From the NCBI GenBank assembly GCA_014843695.1, contig CM026393.1, positions 10,560,734 through 10,624,733 on the forward strand: a DNA stretch of 64,000 bases, given 5' to 3'. The translations under genes and the position numbers were made by a program. Of the stretch, positions 1-13,789 are shown one piece after another (position 1 is the stretch's first letter; each line of letters opens with the position of its first letter). Below the pieces are notes generated by a model. That model did no database searches and was not told where the DNA came from. It saw nothing but the letters and a program-made list of their open reading frames with translations. The DNA comes from Archivesica marissinica (Eukaryota > Mollusca > Bivalvia > Venerida > Vesicomyidae).

Positions 1-839
1 ATCCATCTGGTCGTACAGCAACCTGTTGCTGGTGAACCTAGCCTTCTTCACATGTCATCATCCATCTGGTCGTACAGCAACCTGTTGCTGGTGAACCTAG
101 CCTTCTTCACATGCCATCATCCATCTGGTCGTACTGCAACCTGTTGCTGGGGAACCTAGCCTTCTTCACATGTCATCATCCATCTGGTCGTACAGCATTG
201 GTCGTACAGCAACCTGTTGCTGGTGAACCTAGCCTTCTTCACATGTCATCATCCATCTGGTCGTACAACATCTGGTCGTACAGCAACCTGTTGCTAGGGA
301 TCCTAGCCTTCTTCACATGTCATCATCCATCTGGTCGTACAGCATCTGGTCGTACAGCAACCTGTTGCTGGTGAACCTAGCCTTCTTCACATGTCATCAT
401 CCATCTGGTCGTACAACATCTGGTCGTATAGCAACCTGTTGCTGGGGAACCTAGCCTTCTTCACATGTCACCATCCATCTGGTCGTATAGCAACCTGTTG
501 CTGGGGAACCTAGCCTTCTTCACATGTCATCATCCATCTGGTCGTACAGCAACCTGTTGCTGGGGAACCTAGCCTTCTTCACATGTCATCATCCATCTGG
601 TCGTACAGCAACCTGTTGCTGGTGAACCTAGCCTTCTTCACATGTCATCATCCATCTGGTCGTACAGCAACCTGTTGCTGGGGAACCTAGCCTTCTTCAC
701 ATGTCATCATCCATCTGGTCGTACAACCACCTGTTGCTGGGGAACCTAGCCTTCTTCACATGTCATCATCCATCTGGTCGTACAGCAACCTGTTGCTGGT
801 GAACCTAGCCTTCTTCACATGTCATCATCCATCTGGTCG

Positions 840-965
840 TACAGCATCTGGTCGTACAGCATCTGGTCGTACAGCATCGTACATCATCTGGTCGTACACT
901 CTGGTCGTACATCATCTGTCGTACATTCTTCTAACATCTGGTCGTACAGCATCTGGTCGTACAGT
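840..965. repeat. Cluster of 15-bp subrepeats inside array A
   Basis: The 59-bp periodicity breaks into consecutive CATCTGGTCGTACAG/T blocks, some shortened (ACACTCTGGTCGTAC, CATCATCTGTCGTAC). Similar clusters lie near 3085-3150, 3655-3710, 6940-7070, 7797-7905, 10440-10595 and 11488-11560. They show secondary amplification of one segment of the parent unit. Confidence 0.9.
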
Positions 966-3900
966 AACCTGTTGCTGGGGAACCTAGCCTTCTTCACATG
1001 TCATCATCCATCTGGTCGTACAGCAACCTGTTGCTGGGGAACCTAGCCTTCTTAACATGTCATCATCCATCTGGTCGTATAGCATCTGGTCGTATAGCAA
1101 CCTGTTGCTAGGGAACCTAGCCTGCTTCACATGTCATCATCCATCTGGTCGTACAGCAACCTGTTGCTGTGGAACCTAGCCTTCTTAACATGTCATCATC
1201 CATCTGGTCGTACAGCATCCTGTTGCTGGGGAACCTAGCCTTCTTCACATGTCATCATCCATCTGGTCGTACAGCATCTGGTCGTACAGCAACCTGTTGC
1301 TGGTGAACCTAGCCTTCTTCACATGTCATCATCCATCTGGTCGTATAGCATCTGGTCGTATAGCAACCTGTTGCTAGGGAACCTAGCCTGCTTCACATGT
1401 CATCATCCATCTGGTCGTACAGCAACCTGTTGCTGGTGAACCTAGCCTTCTTCACATGTCATCATCCATCTGGTCGTACAGCATCTGGTCGTACAGCAAC
1501 CTGTTGCTGGTGAACCTAGCCTTCTTCACATGTCATCATCCATCTGGTCGTACAGCAACCTGTTGCTGGTGAACCTAGCCTTCTTCACATGTCATCATCC
1601 ATCTGGTCGTACAAGCATCTGGTCGTACAGCAACCTGTTGCTGGTGAACCTAGCCTTCTTCACATGTCATCATCCATCTGGTCGTATAGCAACCTGTTGG
1701 TGGGGAACCTAGCCTTCTTAACATGCCATCATCCATCTGGTCGTACAGCAACCTGTTGCTGGTGAACCTAGCCTTCTTCACATGTCATCATACATCTGGT
1801 CGTACAGCATCTGGTCGTACAGCAACCTGTTGCTGGTGAACCTAGCCTTCTTCACATGTCATCATCCATCTGGTCGTACAGCAACCTGTTGCTGGGGAAC
1901 CTAGCCTTCTTCATATGTCATCATCCATCTGGTCGTACAACCACCTGTTGCTGGGGAACCTAGCCTTCTTCACATGTCATCATCCATCTGGTCGTATAGC
2001 AACCTGTTGCTGTGGAACATAGCCTTCTTAACATGCCATCATCCATCTGGTCGTACTGCAACCTGTTGCTGGGGAACCTAGCCTTCTTCACATGTCATCA
2101 TCCATCTGGTCGTACAGCATCTGGTCGTACAGCAACCTGTTGCTGGTGAACCTAGCCTTCTTCACATGTCATCATCCATCTGGTCGTACAGCAACCTGTT
2201 GCTGGGGAACCTAGCCTTCTTAACATGTCATCATCCATCTGGTCGTATAGCATCTGGTCGTATAGCAACCTGTTGCTAGGAAACCTAGCCTGCTTCACAT
2301 GTCATCATCCATCTGGTCGTACAGCAACCTGTTGCTGGGGAACCTAGCTTTCTTAACATGTCATCATCCATCTGGTCGTATAGCATCTGGTCGTATAGCA
2401 ACCTGTTGCTAGGGAACCTAGCCTGCTTCACATGTCATCATCCATCTGGTCGTACAGCAACCTGTTGCTGGTGAACCTAGCCTTCTTCACATGTCATCAT
2501 CCATCTGGTCGTACAGCATCTGGTCGTACAGCAACCTGTTGCTGATGAACCTAGCCTTCTTCACATGTCATCATCCATCTGGTCGTACAGCAACCTGTTG
2601 CTGATGAACCTAGCCTTCTTCACATGTCATCATCCATCTGGTCGTACAGCAACATGTTGCTGGGGAACCTAGACTTATTCACATGTCATCATCCATCTGG
2701 TCGTACAGCAACCTGTTGCTGGTGAACCTAGCCTTCTTCACATGTCATCATCCATCTGGTCGTACTGCACCCTGTTGCTGGTGAACCTAGCCTTCTTCAC
2801 ATGTCATCATCCATCTGGTCGTACAGCAACCTGTTGCTTGTGAACCTAGCCTTCTTCACATGTCATCATCCATCTGGTCGTACAACATCTGGTCGTACAG
2901 CAACCTGTTGCTAGGGATCCTAGCCTTCTTCACATGTCATCATCCATCTGGTCGTACAGCATCTGGTCGTACAGCAACCTGTTGCTGGTGAACCTAGCCT
3001 TCTTCACATGCCATCATCCATCTGGTCGTACTGCAACCTGTTGCTGGTGAACCTAGCCTTCTTCACATGTCATCATCCATCTGGTCGTACAGCATCTGGT
3101 CGTACAGCACTGGTGTACAGCAGTCATTCATCATCTGGTCGTACAGCATCTGGTCGTACAGCAACCTGTTGCTGGGGAACCTAGCCTTCTTCACATGTCA
3201 TCATCCATCTGGTCGTACAGCAACCTGTTGCTGGGGAACCTAGCCTTCTTAACATGTCATCATCCATCTGGTCGTATAGCATCTGGTCGTATAGCAACCT
3301 GTTGCTAGGGAACCTAGCCTGCTTCACATGTCATCATCCATCTGGTCGTACAGCAACCTGTTGCTGGGGAACCTAGCCTTCTTCACATGTCATCATCCAT
3401 CTGGTCGTACAGCATCTGGTCGTACAGCAACCTGTTGCTAGGGAACCTAGCCTTCTTCACATGTCATCATCCATCTGGTCGTACAGCAACCTGTTGCTGG
3501 GGAACCTAGCCTTCTTCACATGTCATCATCCATCTGGTCGTACAACCACCTGTTGCTGGTGAACATAGCCTTCTTCACATGTCATCATCCATCTGGTCGT
3601 ACAGCAACCTGTTGCTGGTGAACCTAGCCTTCTTCACATGTCATCATCCATCTGGTCGTACAGCATCTGGTCGTACAGCATGTCGTCAGCATCTGGTCGT
3701 ACAGTAACCTGTTGCTGGGGAACCTAGCCTTCTTCACATGTCATCATCCATCTGGTCGTACAGCAACCTGTTGCTGGGGAACCTAGCCTTCTTAACATGT
3801 CATCATCCATCTGGTCGTATAGCATCTGGTCGTATAGCAACCTGTTGCTAGGGAACCTAGCCTGCTTCACATGTCATCATCCATCTGGTCGTACAGCAAC

Positions 3901-6900
3901 CTGTTGCTGTGGAACATAGCCTTCTTAACATGCCATCATCCATCTGGTCGTACTGCATCCTGTTGCTGGGGAACCTAGCCTTCTTCACATGTCATCATCC
4001 ATCTGGTCGTACAGCATCTGGTCGTACAGCAACCTGTTGCTGGTGAACCTAGCATTCTTCACATGTCATCATCCATCTGGTCGTATAGCATCTGGTCGTA
4101 TAGCAACCTGTTCCTAGGGAACCTAGCCTGCTTCACATGTTATCATCCATCTGGTCGTACAGCAACCTGTTGCTGGTGAACTAGCCTTCTTCACATGTCA
4201 TCATCCATCTGGTCGTACAGCATCTGGTCGTACAGCAACCTGTTGCTGATGAACCTAGCCTTCTTCACATGTCATCATCCATCTGGTCGTACAGCAACCT
4301 GTTGCTGATGAACCTAGCCTTCTTCACATGTCATCATCCATCTGGTCGTACAACGTACAGCATCTGGTCGTACAGCAACCTGTTGCTGGTGAACCTAGCC
4401 TTCTTCACATGTCATCATCCATCTGGTCGTATAGCAACCTGTTGGTGGGGAACATAGCCTTCTTAACATGCCATCATCCATCTGGTCGTACAACAACCTG
4501 TTGCTGATGAACCTAGCCTTCTTAACATGTCATCATACCTCTGGTCGTACAGCATCTGGTCGTACAGCAACCTGTTGCTGGTGAACCTAGCCGTCTTCAC
4601 ATGTCATCATCCATCTGGTCGTACAGCAACCTGTTGCTGGGGAACCTAGCCTTCTTCATATGTCATCATCCATCTGGTCGTACAACCACCTGTTGCTGGG
4701 GAACCGAGCCTTCTTCACATGTTATCATCCATCTGGTCGTATAGCAACCTGTTGCTGTGGAACATAGCCTTCTTAACATGCCATCATCCATCTGGTCGTA
4801 CTGCAACCTGTTGCTGGGGAACCTAGCCTTCTTCACATGTCATCATCCATCTGGTCGTACAGCATCTGGTCGTACAGCAACCTGTTGCTGGTGAACCTAG
4901 CCTTCTTCACATGTCATCATCCATCTGGTCGTACAGCAACCTGTTGCTGGGGAATATAGCCTTCTGAACATGTCATCATCCATCTGGTCGTATAGCATCT
5001 GGTCGTATAGCAACATGTTGCTAGGAAACCTAGCCTGCTTCACATGTCATCATCCATCTGGTCGTACAGCAACCTGTTGCTGGGGAACCTAGCCTTCTTA
5101 ACATGTCATCATCCATCTGGTCGTATAGCATCTGGTCGTATAGCAACCTGTTGCTAGGGAACCTAGCCTGCTTCACATGTTATCATCCATCTGGTCGTAC
5201 AGCAACCTGTTGCTGGTGAACTAGCCTTCTTCACATGTCATCATCCATCTGGTCGTACAGCATCTGGTCGTACAGCAACCTGTTGCTGGTGAACCTAGCC
5301 TTCTTCACATGTCATCATCCATCTGGTCGTACAGCAACCTGTTGCTGATGAACCTAGCCTTCTTCACATGTCATCATCCATCTGGTCGTACAGCAACATG
5401 TTGCTGGGGAACCTAGCCTTCTTCACATGTCATCATCCATCTGGTCGTACAGCAACCTGTTGCTGGTGAACCTAGCCTTCTTCACATGTCATCATCCATC
5501 TGGTCGTACTGCAACCTGTTGCTGGTGAACCTAGCCTTCTTCACATGTCATCATCCATCTGGTCGTACAGCAACCTGTTGCTGGTGAACCTAGCCTTCTT
5601 CACATGTCATCATCCATCTGGTCGTACAACATCTGGTCGTACAGCAACCTGTTGCTAGGGATCCTAGCCTTCTTCACATGTCATCATCCATCTGGTCGTA
5701 CAGCATCTGGTCGTACAGCAACCTGTTGCTGGTGAACCTAGCCTTCTTCACATGCCATCATCCATCTGGTCGTACTGCAACCTGTTGCTGGTGAACCTAG
5801 CCTTCTTCACATGTCATCATCCATCTGGTCGTACAGCATCTGGTGTACAGCCAAACCTGTTGCTGGGGAACCTAGCCTTCTTAACATGTCATCATCCATC
5901 TGGTCGTACAGCAACCTGTTGCTGGGGAACCTAGCCTTCTTAACATGTCATCATCCATCTGGTCGTATAGCATCTGGTCGTATAGCAACCTGTTGCTGGG
6001 GAACCTAGCCTTCTTCACATGTCATCATCCATCTGGTCGTACAGCAACCTGTTGCTGGGGAACCTAGCCTTCTTCACATGTCATCATCCATCTGGTCGTA
6101 CAGCATCTGGTCGTATAGCAACCTGTTGCTGGGGAACCTAGCCTTCTTCACATGTCATCATCCATCTGGTCGTACAGCAACCTGTTGCTGGTGAACCTAG
6201 CCTTCTTCACATGTCATCATCCATCTGGTCGTACAACCACCTGTTGCTGGGGAACCTAGCCTTCTTCACATGTCATCATCCATCTGGTCGTACAGCAACC
6301 TGTTGCTGGTGAACCTAGCCTTCTTCACATGTCATCATCCATCTGGTCGTACAGCATCTGGTCGTACAGCACATTGGTGTACGACCTGTTGCTGGGGAAC
6401 CTAGCCTTCTTCACATGTCATCATCCATCTGGTCGTACAGCAACCTGTTGCTGGTGAACCTAGCCTTCTTCACATGTCATCATCCATCTGGTCGTACAAC
6501 ATCTGGTCGTATAGCAACCTGTTGCTGGGGAACCTAGCCTTCTTCACATGTCACCATCCATCTGGTCGTACAGCAACCTGTTGCTGGTGAACCTAGCCTT
6601 CTTCACATGTCATCATCCATCTGGTCGTATAGCAACCTGTTGCTGGGGAACATAGCCTTCTTAACATGCCATCATCCATCTGGTCGTACAGCAACCTGTT
6701 GCTGGGGAACCTAGCCTTCTTCACATGTCATCATCCATCTGGTCGTACAGCATCTGGTCGTACAGCAACCTGTTGCTGGTGAACCTAGCCTTCTTCACAT
6801 GTCATCATCCATCTGGTCGTACAGCAACCTGTTGCTGGGGAACCTAGCCTTCTTCACATGTCATCATCCATCTGGTCGTACAGCAACCTGTTGCTGGTGA

Positions 6901-6939
6901 ACCTAGCCTTCTTCACATGTCATCATCCATCTGGTCGTA

Positions 6940-7070
6940 CAGCATCTGGTCGTACAGCATCTGGTCGTACAGCATCGTACATCATCTGGTCGTACATCAT
7001 CTGGTCGTACATCATCTGGTCGTACATCATCTGGTCGTAGAGCATCTGGTCGTACAGCATCTGGTCGTAC
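6940..7070. repeat. Cluster of 15-bp subrepeats inside array A
   Basis: Three CATCTGGTCGTACAG blocks are followed by a CGTACAT junction, four CATCTGGTCGTACAT-type blocks, a GTAGAG variant and two more CAG-type blocks. The closely matching block at 10440-10595 has the same GTAGAG and CAGTAACC markers, so the two belong to a larger duplicated segment about 3.52 kb apart. Confidence 0.9.
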
Positions 7071-10000
7071 AGTAACCTGTTGCTGGGGAACCTAGCCTTC
7101 TTCACATGTCATCATCCATCTGGTCGTATAGCAACCTGTTGCTGGGGAACCTAGCCTTCTTAACATGTCATCATCCATCTGGTCGTACAGCAACCTGTTG
7201 CTGGGGAACCTAGCCTTCTTAACATGTCATCATCCATCTGGTCGTATAGCATCTGGTCGTATAGCAACCTGTTGCTAGGAAACCTAGCCTGCTTCACATG
7301 TCATCATCCATCTGGTCGTACAGCAACCTGTTGCTGGGGAACCTAGCCTTCTTAACATGTCATCATCCATGCCATCTGGTCGTATAGCAACCTGTTGCTA
7401 GGGAACCTAGCCTGCTTCACATGTCATCATCCATCTGGTCGTACAGCAACCTGTTGCTGGTGAACCTAGCCTTCTTCACATGTCATCATCCATCTGGTCG
7501 TACAGCATCTGGTCGTACAGCAACCTGTTGCTGATGAACCTAGCCTTCTTCACATGTCATCATCCATCTGGTCGTACAGCAACCCTTTGCTGGTGAACCT
7601 AGCCTTCTTCACATGTCATCATCCATCTGGTCGTACAGCAACCTGTTGCTGGGGAACCTAGCCTTCTTCACATGTCATCATCCATCTGGTCGTACTGCAA
7701 CCTGTTGCTGGGGAACCTAGCCTTCTTCACATGTCATCATCCATCTGGTCGTACAGCAACCTGTTGCTTGTGAACCTAGCCTTCTTCACATGTCATCATC
7801 CATCTGGTCGTACAGCATCTGGTCGTACAGCATCTGGTCGTACAGCATCGTCATCATCTTCATCTTCTCACATTCACATCATCTGGTCGTACACATCTGG
7901 TCGTACAGCAACCTGTTGCTGGGGAACCTAGCCTTCTTCACATGTCATCATCCATCTGGTCGTATAGCAACCTGTTGCTGGGGAACCTAGCCTTCTTCAC
8001 ATGTCATCATCCATCTGGTCGTACAGCAACCTGTTGCTGGGAACCTAGCCTTCTTCACATGTCATCATCCATCTGGTCGTACAGCATCTGGTCGTATAGC
8101 AACCTGTTGCTGGGGAACCTAGCCTTCTTCACATGTCATCATCCATCTGGTCGTACAGCAACCTGTTGCTGGGGAACCTAGCCTTCTTAACATGTCATCA
8201 TCCATCTGGTCGTATAGCATCTGGTCGTATAGCAACCTGTTGCTAGGGAACCTAGCCTGCTTCACATGTCATCATCCATCTGGTCGTACAGCAACCTGTT
8301 GCTGGTGAACCTAGCCTTCTTCACATGTCATCATCCATCTGGTCGTACAGCATCTGGTCGTACAGCAACCTGTTGCTGATGAACCTAGCCTTCTTCACAT
8401 GTCATCATCCATCTGGTCGTACAGAACCTTTGCTGATGAACCTAGCCTTCTTCACATGTCATCATCCATCTGGTCGTACAGCAACCTGTTGCTGGTGAAC
8501 CTAGCCTTCTTCACATGTCATCATCCATCTGGTCGTACAACATCTGGTCGTACAGCAACCTGTTGCTGATGAACCTAGCCTTCTTCACATGTCATCATCC
8601 ATCTGGTCGTACAGGAACCTGTTGCTGGTGAACCTAGCCTTCTTCACATGTCATCATCCATCTGGTCGTACAGGAACCTGTTGCTGGTGAACCTAGCCTT
8701 CTTCACATGTCATCATCCATCTGGTCGTACAACATCTGGTCGTACAGCAACCTGTTGCTGGTGAACCTAGCCTTCTTCACATGTCATCATCCATCTGGTC
8801 GTACAGCAACCTGTTGCTGGTGAACCTAGCCTTCTTCACATGTCATCATCCATCTGGTCGTACAGCAACCTGTTGCTGGTGAACCTAGCCTTCTTCACAT
8901 GTCATCATCCATCTGGTCGTACAGCATCTGGTCGTACAGCAACCTGTTGCTGGTGAACCTAGCCTTCTTCACATGTCATCATCCATCTGGTCGTACAGAA
9001 CCTTGCTGGTGAACCTAGCTTTCACATGTCATCATCCATCTGGTCGTATAGCAACCTGTTGCTGGGGAACATAGCCTTCTTAACATGCCATCATCCATCT
9101 GGTCGTACTGCAACCTGTTGCTGGGGAACCTAGCCTTCTTCACATGTCATCATCCATCTGGTCGTACAGCATCTGGTCGTACAGCATCTGGTCGTACAGA
9201 CCTGTTGCTGGGGAACCTAGCCTTCTTCACATGTCATCATCCATCTGGTCGTATAGCAACCTGTTGCTGGGGAACCTAGCCTTCTTAACATGTCATCATC
9301 CATCTGGTCGTACAGCAACCTGTTGCTGGGGAACCTAGCCTTCTTAACATGTCATCATCCATCTGGTCGTATAGCATCTGGTCGTATAGCAACCTGTTGC
9401 TAGGAAACCTAGCCTGCTTCACATGTCATCATCCATCTGGTCGTACAGCAACCTGTTGCTGGGGAACCTAGCTTTCTTAACATGTCATCATCCATCTGGT
9501 CGTATAGCATCTGGTCGTATAGCAACCTGTTGCTAGGGAACCTAGCCTGCTTCACATGTCATCATCCATCTGGTCGTACAGCAACCTGTTGCTGGTGAAC
9601 CTAGCCTTCTTCACATGTCATCATCCATCTGGTCGTACAGCAACCTGTTGCTGGTGAACCTAGCCTTCTTCACATGTCATCATCCATCTGGTCGTACAGC
9701 AACCTGTTGCTGGTGAACCTAGCCTTCTTCACATGTCATCATCCATCTGGTCGTACAGCAACCTGTTGCTGGTGAACCTAGCCTTCTTCACATGTCATCA
9801 TCCATCTGGTCGTACAGCAACCTGTTGCTGGGGAACCTAGCCTTCTTCACATGTCATCATCCATCTGTCGTAATGTTTGGTCGTACAACATCTGGTCGTA
9901 CAGCAACCTGTTGCTAGGGATCCTAGCCTTCTTCACATGTCATCATCCATCTGGTCGTACAGCAACCTGTTGCTGGTGAACCTAGCCTTCTTCACATGTC

Positions 10001-12789
10001 ATCATCCATCTGGTCGTACAACATCTGGTCGTATAGCAACCTGTTGCTGGGGAACCTAGCCTTCTTCACATGTCACCATCCATCTGGTCGTAAAGCAACC
10101 TGTTGCTGGTGAACCTAGCCTTCTTCACATGTCATCATCCATCTGGTCGTATAGCAACCTGTTGCTGTGGAACATAGCCTTCTTAACATGCCATCATCCA
10201 TCTGGTCGTACTGCAACCTGTTGCTGGGGAACCTAGCCTTCTTCACATGTCATCATCCATCTGGTCGTACAGCATCTGGTCGTACAGCAACCTGTTGCTG
10301 GTGAACCTAGCCTTCTTCACATGTCATCATCCATCTGGTCGTACAGCAACCTGTTGCTGGGGAACCTAGCCTTCTTCACATGTCATCATCCATCTGGTCG
10401 TACAGCAACCTGTTGCTTGTGAACCTAGCCCTCTTCACATGTCATCATCCATCTGGTCGTACAGCATCTGGTCGTACAGCATCTGGTCGTACAGCATCGT
10501 ACATCATCTGGTCGTACACACTGGTCGTACATCATCTGGTCGTACATCATCTGGTCGTAGAGCATCTGGTCGTACAGCATCTGGTCGTACAGTAACCTGT
10601 TGCTGGGGAACCTAGCCTTCTTCACATGTCATCATCCATCTGGTCGTACAGCAACCTGTTGCTGGGGAACCTAGCCTTCTTAACATGTCATCATCCATCT
10701 GGTCGTACAGCAACCTGTTGCTGGGGAACCTAGCCTTCTTAACATGTCATCATCCATCTGGTCGTATAGCATCTGGTCGTATAGCAACCTGTTGCTAGGA
10801 AACCTAGCCTGCTTCACATGTCATCATCCATCTGGTCGTACAGCAACCTGTTGCTGGGGAACCTAGCCTTCTTAACATGTCATCATCCATCTGGTCGTAT
10901 AGCATCTGGTCGTATAGCAACCTGTTGCTAGGGAACCTAGCCTTCTTCACATGTCATCATCCATCTGGTCGTACAGCAACCTGTTGCTGGTGAACCTAGC
11001 CTTCTTCACATGTCATCATCCATCTGGTCGTACAGCATCTGGTCGTACAGCAACCTGTTGCTGATGAACCTAGCCTTCTTCACATGTCATCATCCATCTG
11101 GTCGTACAGCAACCCTTTGCTGGTGAACCTAGCCTTCTTCACATGTCATCATCCATCTGGTCGTACAGCAACCTGTTGCTGGGGAACCTAGCCTTCTTCA
11201 CATGTCATCATCCATCTGGTCGTACAGCAACCTGTTGCTGGTGAACCTAGCCTTCTTCACATGTCATCATCCATCTGGTCGTACAGCATCTGGTCGTACA
11301 GCAACCTGTTGCTGGTGAACCTAGCCTTCTTCACATGTCATCATCCATCTGGTCGTACAACATCTGGTCGTACAGCAAACCACTGTTGCTGGGGAACCTA
11401 GCCTTCTTTACATGTCATCATCCATCTGGTCGTACAGCAACCTGTTGCTGGGGAACCTAGCCTTCTTCACATGTCATCATCCATCTTGTCGTACATCATC
11501 TGGTCGTAGAGCATCTGGTCGTACAGCATCTGGTCGTACAACATCTGGTCGTACAGCAACCTGTTGCTGGGGAACCTAGCCTTCTTCACATGTCATCATC
11601 CATCTGGTCGTATAGCAACCTGTTGCTGGGGAACCTAGCCTTCTTAACATGTCATCATCCATCTGGTCGTACAGCAACCTGTTGCTGGGGAACCTAGCCT
11701 TCTTAACATGTCATCATCCACTGGTCGTATAGCATCTGGTCGTATAGCAACATGTTGCTAGGAAACCTAGCCTGCTTCACATGTCATCATCCATCTGGTC
11801 GTACAGCAACCTGTTGCTGGGGAACCTAGCTTTCTTAACATGTCATCATCCATCTGGTCGTATAGCATCTGGTCGTATAGCAACCTGTTGCTAGGGAACC
11901 TAGCCTGCTTCACATGTCATCATCCATCTGGTCGTACAGCAACCTGTTGCTGGTGAACCTAGCCTTCTTCACATGTCATCATCCATCTGGTCGTACAGCA
12001 TCTGGTCGTACAGCAACCTGTTGCTGGTGAACCTAGCCTTCTTCACATGTCATCATCCATCTGGTCGTACAGGAACCTGTTGCTGGTGAACCTAGCCTTC
12101 TTCACATGTCATCATCCATCTGGTCGTACAGCAACCTGTTGCTGGTGAACCTAGCCTTCTTCACATGTCATCATCCATCTGGTCGTACAACATCTGGTCG
12201 TACAGCAACCTGTTGCTGGTGAACCTAGCCTTCTTCACATGTCATCATCCATCTGGTCGTACAGCATCTGGTCGTACAGCACCTGTTGCTGGTGAACCTA
12301 GCCTTCTTCACATGTCATCATCCATCTGGTCGTACAACATCTGGTCGATAGCAACCTGTTGCTGGTGAACCTAGCCTTCTTCACATGTCATCATCCATCT
12401 GGTCGTACAGCAACCTGTTGCTGGTGAACCTAGCCTTCTTCACATGTCATCATCCATCTGGTCGTACAGCAACCTGTTGCTGGGGAACCTAGCCTTCTTA
12501 ACATGTCATCATCCATCTGGTCGTACAGCATCTGGTCGTACAGCAACCTGTTGCTGGTGAACCTAGCCTTCTTCACATGTCATCATCCATCTGGTCGTAC
12601 ACATCTGGTCGTACAGCAACCTGTTGCTGGTGAACCTAGCCTTCTTCACATGTCATCATCCATCTGGTCGTACAGCAACCTGTTGCTGGGGAACCTAGCC
12701 TTCTTCACATGTCATCATCCATCTGGTCGTACAGCAACCTGTTGCTGGGGAACCTAGCCTTCTTCACATGTCATCATCCATCTGGTCGT

Positions 12790-13789
12790 NNNNNNNNNNN
12801 NNNNNNNNNNNNNNNNNNNNNNNNNNNNNNNNNNNNNNNNNNNNNNNNNNNNNNNNNNNNNNNNNNNNNNNNNNNNNNNNNNNNNNNNNNNNNNNNNNNN
12901 NNNNNNNNNNNNNNNNNNNNNNNNNNNNNNNNNNNNNNNNNNNNNNNNNNNNNNNNNNNNNNNNNNNNNNNNNNNNNNNNNNNNNNNNNNNNNNNNNNNN
13001 NNNNNNNNNNNNNNNNNNNNNNNNNNNNNNNNNNNNNNNNNNNNNNNNNNNNNNNNNNNNNNNNNNNNNNNNNNNNNNNNNNNNNNNNNNNNNNNNNNNN
13101 NNNNNNNNNNNNNNNNNNNNNNNNNNNNNNNNNNNNNNNNNNNNNNNNNNNNNNNNNNNNNNNNNNNNNNNNNNNNNNNNNNNNNNNNNNNNNNNNNNNN
13201 NNNNNNNNNNNNNNNNNNNNNNNNNNNNNNNNNNNNNNNNNNNNNNNNNNNNNNNNNNNNNNNNNNNNNNNNNNNNNNNNNNNNNNNNNNNNNNNNNNNN
13301 NNNNNNNNNNNNNNNNNNNNNNNNNNNNNNNNNNNNNNNNNNNNNNNNNNNNNNNNNNNNNNNNNNNNNNNNNNNNNNNNNNNNNNNNNNNNNNNNNNNN
13401 NNNNNNNNNNNNNNNNNNNNNNNNNNNNNNNNNNNNNNNNNNNNNNNNNNNNNNNNNNNNNNNNNNNNNNNNNNNNNNNNNNNNNNNNNNNNNNNNNNNN
13501 NNNNNNNNNNNNNNNNNNNNNNNNNNNNNNNNNNNNNNNNNNNNNNNNNNNNNNNNNNNNNNNNNNNNNNNNNNNNNNNNNNNNNNNNNNNNNNNNNNNN
13601 NNNNNNNNNNNNNNNNNNNNNNNNNNNNNNNNNNNNNNNNNNNNNNNNNNNNNNNNNNNNNNNNNNNNNNNNNNNNNNNNNNNNNNNNNNNNNNNNNNNN
13701 NNNNNNNNNNNNNNNNNNNNNNNNNNNNNNNNNNNNNNNNNNNNNNNNNNNNNNNNNNNNNNNNNNNNNNNNNNNNNNNNNNNNNNNNN
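12790..13789. other. Assembly gap of exactly 1000 N
   Basis: An unresolved run joining two unrelated satellite arrays (59-bp on the left, 47-bp on the right). The round length suggests a placeholder, so the true distance is unknown. Open frames crossing it are meaningless. Confidence 0.99.

Larger units (their letters stand above)
1..12789. repeat. Array A: 59-bp minisatellite with nested 15-bp expansions
   Basis: A head-to-tail array of roughly 200 units that starts before the window and ends at the assembly gap. The basic period is 59 bp, with landmarks CATCTGGTCGTACAG, CAGCAACCTGTTGCTG and CCTAGCCTTCTTCACATGTC. Many units carry one extra 15-bp block (CATCTGGTCGTACAG), giving 74-bp units. 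Recurrent variants are GGTGAACC or GGGAACC, TTCTTAACATG for TTCTTCACATG, and GCCTGCTTC for GCCTTCTTC. CAGCAAC-CT-GTTGCTG is a perfect 7-bp inverted repeat in most units. Open frames up to about 84 codons occur because 59 is not a multiple of 3 and only some frames meet the TAG in CCTAGCC. The peptides are the same array read in shifted frames and I do not call genes. Long-range duplication is visible, for example around 6650-7640 and 10180-11170. Confidence 0.97.

Noticed and set aside
111..12757. Dozens of 60-84 codon frames with SSSIWSY and TCHHPSGRT motifs
   Set aside because: They are the 59-bp array read in rotating frames, with no independent coding signal.
1..12789. CRISPR-like alternation of repeat and spacer
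   Set aside because: Spacers are not unique. The whole unit repeats and the source is an animal genome.
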